Source: Didymella arachidicola
Taxonomy: Eukaryota > Ascomycota > Dothideomycetes > Pleosporales > Didymellaceae
Assembly: GCA_016630955.3 (NCBI GenBank)
Contig: CM049985.1
Coordinates: 1,054,001-1,118,000, forward strand
DNA length: 64,000 nt
Direction: 5' to 3'
Shown here: piece after piece, positions 59,325 to 64,000 of the stretch
Numbering within the stretch: the stretch's first letter is position 1
How the letters are laid out: every line of letters starts with the position of its first letter
The notes under the pieces: generated by a model
What the model saw: only the letters and a program-made list of their open reading frames with translations
Told to the model about the DNA's origin: nothing
Database searches by the model: none
Made by a program: the position numbers and the translations under genes

Positions 59325-61157
59325 ACGTCTTGGATCAGTAAGCTGGGCAGATCAGTAAGCTGGGCACCCCACCAAACCCGACGCAACTCTCTACACAACA
59401 ACCACAATGCCGCAACAACAATGTCCTAAATCAACTTCTTGTGAAGGCAGGATAAGCCTTGCTATAGCATCCTATCGTATTAATCCAACTCAGTCTATCC
59501 GCGCCCTCGCAAGAGCCTTTCATGTACCGCAATCTACACTACACACGCGTATCCGTGGTACCCAGCCACGATCAGAGACAGCATCTGTCAACCGTAAGCT
59601 ACTACCTATTGAAGAGCAGTCCCTTGTAAAATGGATCCTAGACCTTGATCGACGAGGCTTTCCGCCCCAGGTCATCGACGTACGACGAATGGCAGACGCT
59701 CTTCTCGCTGCGCGGGGCCAAGATCCGCCTCCACAACCTGTTGGCCAGAAATGGGTATCGCGCTTTGTAAACAGCCAGCCTGAGCTCCAGACAAAGTGGA
59801 ATAGGAAGTTCCACAGCCAGCGCGCTCGCTGTGAGGATCCTATTGCTATCGCAGCGTGGTTTAAGCTTGTTGAGGAGACGCGCCAGGCGTACGGCATACA
59901 GGATATTGATACCTACAACTTTGACGAGACTGGCTTCATGATGGGCGTCGCTGCTACCTCTAAGGTTGTCACAAGCTCAGACACAGTAGGTCGAGCTACT
60001 GTCGTGCAGCCAGGTAATAGAGACTGGGTCACGACGATTGAGTGTATCAACGCGTCTGGCTGGTGTCTCCCACCATTCGTGATCCTGTCTGGTAAGCTCC
60101 ACCAGGCTAGCTGGTATCAACACCTCCCGCCAGACTGGGTAGTCGCTATATCAGACAACGGCTGGACGACAGATGAGCTTGGTGTAGAGTGGGTAAAGCA
60201 CTTTGACAGACATACAGCGTCTCGTACGCATGGAGTCTACCGGCTTCTTATCCTAGATGGCCATAGCAGCCACGCTACGCCTGAGTTCGACCAGTTCTGC
60301 ACAGAGAACAAGATTATCACTCTCTGCATGCCAGCTCATACCTCTCATCTCCTCCAGCCACTTGATGTGAGCTGCTTCTCTCCTCTTAAGCGAGCGTACG
60401 GTCACGAGATCCAGGAGCTCGCCCGCCAAGGCGTCTACCACGTTGACAAGATAGACTTCCTTACAATCTATACACAGATCCGGCCAGCAGTATTCACGCA
60501 GCAGAACATCCAGACTGGCTTCCAGGCAACTGGGCTTATCCCTCCCTGTCCAGATCGTGTCCTATCGTCGCTTACCGTCGTCCGGACGCCGTCTCCACCA
60601 GCGACTACAGCAGACAACAACGTCGCGTGGACAGCAGAAACGCTGCGTACAGTAGCGCAGCTTCAGCAGCAGGCTCGTTACGTACAGGACCTACTTCGTC
60701 GCCAGTCACAGAGCCCAACAAGCCAAGCTATCCGCCAGCTTGTTAAAGGTTGTCAGCTTGCAATGAATTCAGCGACTATACTCGCAGAGGAGAATAGAAA
60801 GCTTCGTACGGCTAGTCAGCGCCAGCGACGTAGAACAGACCAGCGGCGTCAGTATATAGCTCGTGGAGGAGTGCTACAGGCTCAGCAAGGCCAGCAGCTT
60901 GCTGCAGAGGCAGAGAGGGTGGTCGCGGAGGTTGAACAAGCTCTAGCTACTCAAGGACGTCGGCGCGCACCACCAACGTGCAGCAAGTGTCACATTCAAG
61001 GACATACGCGGACTCAATGCAGATAGTAATAGACTAGCTATCTCTAAAATCACATACTATTATCCTGTGTTGTTGTAGAGCTATCGCGTAAAGAGTCGCG
61101 TTGGGTTGGGTGGGGTGCCCAGCTTACTGATCTGCCCAGCTTACTGATCCAAGACGT
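59325..61157 (+). mobile_element. Element B: pogo/Fot1-like DNA transposon, apparently intact
   Basis: 1833 bp. Perfect 49-bp terminal inverted repeats lie at 59325-59373 and 61109-61157. Each repeat contains two tandem 17-bp units (GATCAGTAAGCTGGGCA). TA target duplications are at 59323-59324 and 61158-61159, shared with A and C. The repeats of B differ from those of A except for the ACGT tip and the CACCCCACC motif. Confidence 0.93.
59407..61026 (+). CDS. Intact pogo/Fot1-type transposase with C-terminal CCHC knuckle
   Basis: 539 residues, no stop. It should cut and paste the element into TA sites in the nucleus. N-terminus: a Psq-type helix-turn-helix (SIRALARAFHVPQSTLHTRI), then a Tc5/CENP-B-like DNA-binding region to about residue 165. 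The catalytic core has Asp173 in YNFDETGF, Asp284 in LILDGHSSH and Asp320 in LLQPLDVSCF, with 35 residues between the last two: a DD35D triad. The C-terminal region is a Gln/Arg-rich coiled coil (QARYVQDLLRRQSQS; ILAEENRKLRTASQRQ). The end is a zinc knuckle, CSKCHIQGHTRTQC, more usual in retroelement Gag proteins. All key residues are present, so activity is possible but not shown. Confidence 0.93.
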   Translation: MPQQQCPKSTSCEGRISLAIASYRINPTQSIRALARAFHVPQSTLHTRIRGTQPRSETASVNRKLLPIEEQSLVKWILDLDRRGFPPQVIDVRRMADALLAARGQDPPPQPVGQKWVSRFVNSQPELQTKWNRKFHSQRARCEDPIAIAAWFKLVEETRQAYGIQDIDTYNFDETGFMMGVAATSKVVTSSDTVGRATVVQPGNRDWVTTIECINASGWCLPPFVILSGKLHQASWYQHLPPDWVVAISDNGWTTDELGVEWVKHFDRHTASRTHGVYRLLILDGHSSHATPEFDQFCTENKIITLCMPAHTSHLLQPLDVSCFSPLKRAYGHEIQELARQGVYHVDKIDFLTIYTQIRPAVFTQQNIQTGFQATGLIPPCPDRVLSSLTVVRTPSPPATTADNNVAWTAETLRTVAQLQQQARYVQDLLRRQSQSPTSQAIRQLVKGCQLAMNSATILAEENRKLRTASQRQRRRTDQRRQYIARGGVLQAQQGQQLAAEAERVVAEVEQALATQGRRRAPPTCSKCHIQGHTRTQCR

Positions 61158-61159
61158 TA

Positions 61160-61480
61160 ACGTGTTCCACCAGTAAGCTGCGCACCCCACCAAATCCTTA
61201 CAACTCCATCTGCGCCAACGACCATGACTCAACAACCACGGCCTGAGGTGACATCTCGTGAAGGTAGACTGAGTCTCGCGATAGTCTCCTATCAGAATAA
61301 ATCATGCCAATCAATCCGAGCCCTCGCGAGAGCGTATGACGTACCAGAATCTACTCTCCGGACGCGTCTCCGTGGTGTCCACACGCGATCAGAGATAGTC
61401 TCTGTCAACCGAAAGCTATCAACTACTGAAGAGCAGTCTCTTGTGCAGTGGATCCTAGACCTTAATCGATGAGGCTTTCC
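61160..61480. repeat. Left inverted arm of element C (321 bp)
   Basis: Matches the reverse complement of 62070-62390. It carries an 82-codon ORF starting at 61224 that ends in a TGA made by the single T/C difference at 61470. Confidence 0.92.
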
Positions 61481-62326
61481 AATAAGAAGCCGGTAGACTC
61501 CATGCGTACGAGGCGCTGTATATCTATTAAAGTGCTTTACCCACTCTACGCCAAGCTTATCTGTCGTCCAGCCGTTGTCTGATACAGCAAGCACCCAGTC
61601 TATAGGGATGTTGTGGTACCAGCTAGCCTGGTGCTGCTTACCAGACAGGATCACGAACGGTGGAAGACACCAGCCAGACGCGTTAACGCACTCGATTGCT
61701 GTCACCCACTCGCGATTGCCTGGCTGCACGACAACTGCTCTACCAACTCTATCAGAGCTGGTGACTACTTTTGACGTTGCAGCAACGCCCATCGCGAATC
61801 CAGTCTCGTCGAAGTTGTAGATGTCTTGATCTAGAACGCCATATGTCTGGCGCGTCTCCTCTACGAGCTTGAACCACGCTGCGATAGCGACAGGATCCTC
61901 GCAGCAAGCGCGCTGACTGCGGAACTTCCTATTCCACTTTGTCTGTAGCTCAGACTGGCTGTTGACAAAGCGCGACACCCAGTTCTTGCCTACAGGTGGA
62001 GGAGGTGGATCTTGGCCGCGGGCTGCGAGTAGAGCGTCTGCCATGCGTCGTACATCAATAATATAGGGTGGAAAGCCTCGTCGATTAAGGTCTAGGATCC
62101 ACTGCACAAGAGACTGCTCTTCAGTAGTTGATAGCTTTCGGTTGACAGAGACTATCTCTGATCGCGTGTGGACACCACGGAGACGCGTCCGGAGAGTAGA
62201 TTCTGGTACGTCATACGCTCTCGCGAGGGCTCGGATTGATTGGCATGATTTATTCTGATAGGAGACTATCGCGAGACTCAGTCTACCTTCACGAGATGTC
62301 ACCTCAGGCCGTGGTTGTTGAGTCAT
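61292..62326 (-). pseudogene. Truncated transposase of element C
   Basis: From ATG 62326 the frame follows the family through the helix-turn-helix, the Tc5-like domain and the first catalytic Asp (YNFDETGFAMG). It stops matching right after GVYRLLI, just before the second catalytic Asp. It then reads backward through the opposite arm to a stop at 61292. The second and third Asp and the knuckle are absent, so no activity is expected. Confidence 0.9.
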
Positions 62327-62390
62327 GGTCGTTGGCGCAGATGGAGTTGTAAGGATTTGGTGGGGTGCGCAGCTTACTGGTGGAACACGT
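62070..62390. repeat. Right inverted arm of element C (321 bp)
   Basis: Partner of 61160-61480. It continues inward without break into the transposase body, so this arm is the original end and the left arm is the inverted copy. Confidence 0.92.
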
Positions 62391-62392
62391 TA

Positions 62393-63743
62393 TTGGTATT
62401 GTCACCTACAACTCGCCTTTCAATGCAAGCTTCAACCCTTCGTTGTTCTTGTCAGATCGAGAAGCAGTATTCGGGTTCCTCACTTCGTCGTAATATCCTT
62501 GCTGTTTAGATGCGGGGGCCTTTTCAGCGCGGCGCCTCCACCTCACAGCGACGAGCCTCAGGCCGGTAGGGCGAGCCTCAGGCCGGTAGGGCGAGCCAAC
62601 AGCTGACAGTCGTAACTATAGCTAGCTGCATAGTGAATTTTTTTTGAAGAAGAAGCTTGGCAAACAGCTGGACCGACATGCACTGGCTTTTCGGTAGTAA
62701 GGACTTACAAAGATAGGCATTCAGAGCCCGTTCAGGTCTTGTAACTACCTAGGTAGTCGGCTCATAAAGTCCTGGAGTCTGAGGCCAATAGAACTATAGT
62801 AAAGTTCCCTTGATAATGACCGACAGAGCTAATCATGTGGCTGATTTGCCACTGTTCGTAACCACTCCAATAACGAAGAATCGAAAGGTAAGGATTGAGG
62901 CTGAAGATGTACCTACCAGATCTCTAGCACGGTTGAGATCTCAGAGCACATAAACAACTCCCTGCAAGGACGCAACAACCACGCTACATCAGCGAAACAT
63001 TCAAAATACACCCATCCACCTCTTCCTCAGCCACACTCCAGCTCTTCTCCTCCACAACGCTTTGAAAGCCGGCTCTAGCCACTCCTTTTCTTTCCGAACC
63101 TTGGAATCTGCCCCACCCGACTTTCTCCGGGACGCAGCCCCATATGTTCCCTGTACGTAAATTGAGGAACTCCACAGTCGAAAATGGTCTGAATATCGGG
63201 AACTAACGCGGAACATGCATGCTGTGGTAACCCTCGGGAGCGTATCCGGACATGATGCCCCAGAATCGACAGCCTCGGGAGGGCTGGCATGCGGACGCTA
63301 GGCAATCGACGACAGGGGTTGCTTCCGTTAGCCATCGAGCTCGACGGGTGAGAGGAGCACGGAACTCATACCGTTTGCTCAATCTTCTCAGTAATGTCAA
63401 AGATATGAGATGATCCTAGCACATCTCAGCAATATGCACACGAAGTGTCCTGAGTGATGTACTATCAGATGCAGAGCGTTGAAGCTGCAAATGGGGATGG
63501 AATGTCAGAAATCGCGCCTGCAACAGTGATCCACAAGATGCGAATCAATCAAAAAGCTTAAAGGTCGTCAATGCACGGCAACAGTTGTTGTTGTACTATT
63601 ACTCATTGATTCGTATCTGGCGTTAACACATATTGATGCTCTAAACCCAGCGTTTTGCAGTCCAGGTATTACTTGCTCTTGCTTTCATGACCCTTCCGAA
63701 TCAGCTCTCAAAGCTTAGGCGTAGCCTGGCTCTGTCCTGATTC
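62393..63743. other. Intergenic, transposon train to GAPDH
   Basis: About 1.35 kb. It holds a small tandem repeat (next entry) and the GAPDH 3' region. ORFs under 90 codons on the minus strand (62984-63400) lack motifs. Confidence 0.5.
62552..62597 (+). repeat. Tandem 20-bp repeat, 2.3 copies
   Basis: The unit CGAGCCTCAGGCCGGTAGGG occurs twice perfectly and then begins again. It is GC-rich, next to the right end of the transposon train. No function is suggested. Confidence 0.85.
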
Positions 63744-64000
63744 CTAAGCGTTGCCGTCAACCTTGGCAATGTACACCAAAAGGTCGAGGACACGACGGGA
63801 GTAACCCCACTCGTTGTCGTACCAGGAGACGAGCTTGACGAAGTTCTTGTTGAGGGAGATACCGGCCTTGGCATCAAAGATAGAGGAGCGGTCGTCACCG
63901 TTAAGGTCAGAGGAGACGATCTCATCCTCTGTGTAGCCGAGGATGCCCTTGAGCTTGCCCTCAGAGGCCTCCTTGACGGCCTCCTTGATCTCGTCGTAGG
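63744..64000 (-). CDS. gpdA: Glyceraldehyde-3-phosphate dehydrogenase, C-terminal part
   Basis: Only the last 85 codons are in the window; the gene continues past the right edge. The sequence has the GAPDH C-terminal signature: ILGYTEDEIVSSD, SSIFDAKAGISLN, KLVSWYDNEWGYS and RRVLDLLVYIAKVD. The enzyme oxidises glyceraldehyde-3-phosphate to 1,3-bisphosphoglycerate with NAD in glycolysis. The stop is at 63744-63746. Codons are strongly biased to C-ending forms, as expected of a highly expressed gene. No intron in the visible part. Confidence 0.95.
   Translation of the reverse strand, partial: YDEIKEAVKEASEGKLKGILGYTEDEIVSSDLNGDDRSSIFDAKAGISLNKNFVKLVSWYDNEWGYSRRVLDLLVYIAKVDGNA

Larger units (their letters stand above)
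61160..62390 (-). mobile_element. Element C: fold-back derivative of the same transposon family
   Basis: 1231 bp between TA duplications 61158-61159 and 62391-62392. The ends are 321-bp inverted arms (61160-61480 and 62070-62390). The only mismatch I found is 61470 T versus 62080 G. Each arm contains the terminal repeat (ACGTGTTCCACCAGTAAGCTG), the leader and the first about 82 transposase codons. The spacer 61481-62069 carries more of the transposase on the minus strand. The element lacks the other end of a normal copy. Confidence 0.92.

Noticed and set aside
61224..61472. 82-codon plus-strand ORF as a separate small gene
   Set aside because: It is the inverted copy of the transposase 5' end in the left arm of element C.
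1..64000. CRISPR arrays, operons and ribosome binding sites
   Set aside because: Spliced genes and gene content show a eukaryotic nuclear genome; no spaced direct repeats of CRISPR type were seen.

Overview
The window is nuclear DNA of a filamentous ascomycete. The evidence is small introns of mostly 40-65 nt with GTNNGT donors and CTGAC or CTAAC branch sites, and a gene set typical of the Pezizomycotina: Mso1, Gyp7, Hus1, Iws1, Pcf11, a type IIIA proton ATPase, an ARMC8/Gid5 homologue, a Pho80-type cyclin, an Hda1-type deacetylase and GAPDH. Composition, style and transposon types would fit a dothideomycete, but I cannot prove the class from sequence alone. All exon coordinates were built by hand from splice signals and reading frame.

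Layout. 1-1.4 kb: the gag-like ORF1 of a Tad1-type LINE, broken by one in-frame TAG and running off the left edge. 2.5-15.7 kb: dense plus-strand housekeeping genes (MFS transporter, Mso1, Gyp7, an unknown protein, Hus1, an F-box protein). 16.1-22.7 kb: minus-strand genes (two unknown ORFs lying in one frame, an FAH-family enzyme, Iws1). 23.5-25.7 kb: Pcf11, divergent from Iws1. 25.7-40.8 kb: about 15 kb holding a single recognisable gene, a strongly codon-biased plasma-membrane H+-ATPase. 40.8-56.8 kb: minus-strand genes (Gid5/ARMC8, an unknown conserved-looking protein, a Pho80-like cyclin, a secreted or membrane cupredoxin-like protein, an Hda1-type deacetylase with an apparent 1-nt frameshift). 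57.5-62.4 kb: three pogo/Fot1-like DNA transposons set end to end. 63.7 kb to the right edge: the 3' end of GAPDH.

The most notable structure is the transposon train. Elements A (57491-59322), B (59325-61157) and C (61160-62390) abut with only one TA dinucleotide between neighbours, so each internal junction is the palindrome ACGTTAACGT. B has an intact 539-residue transposase with a DD35D triad and a C-terminal CCHC knuckle. A is frameshifted just before the knuckle. C is a fold-back derivative: two 321-bp inverted arms, each carrying the transposase 5' end, flank a truncated transposase body. This looks like an intermediate between an autonomous element and a MITE.

The cellular genes do not form a pathway cluster; they are ordinary housekeeping neighbours in vesicle traffic, genome maintenance, transcription and RNA processing, proteolysis, chromatin and ion transport. 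I found no CRISPR array, rRNA gene, secondary-metabolite cluster or convincing tRNA.
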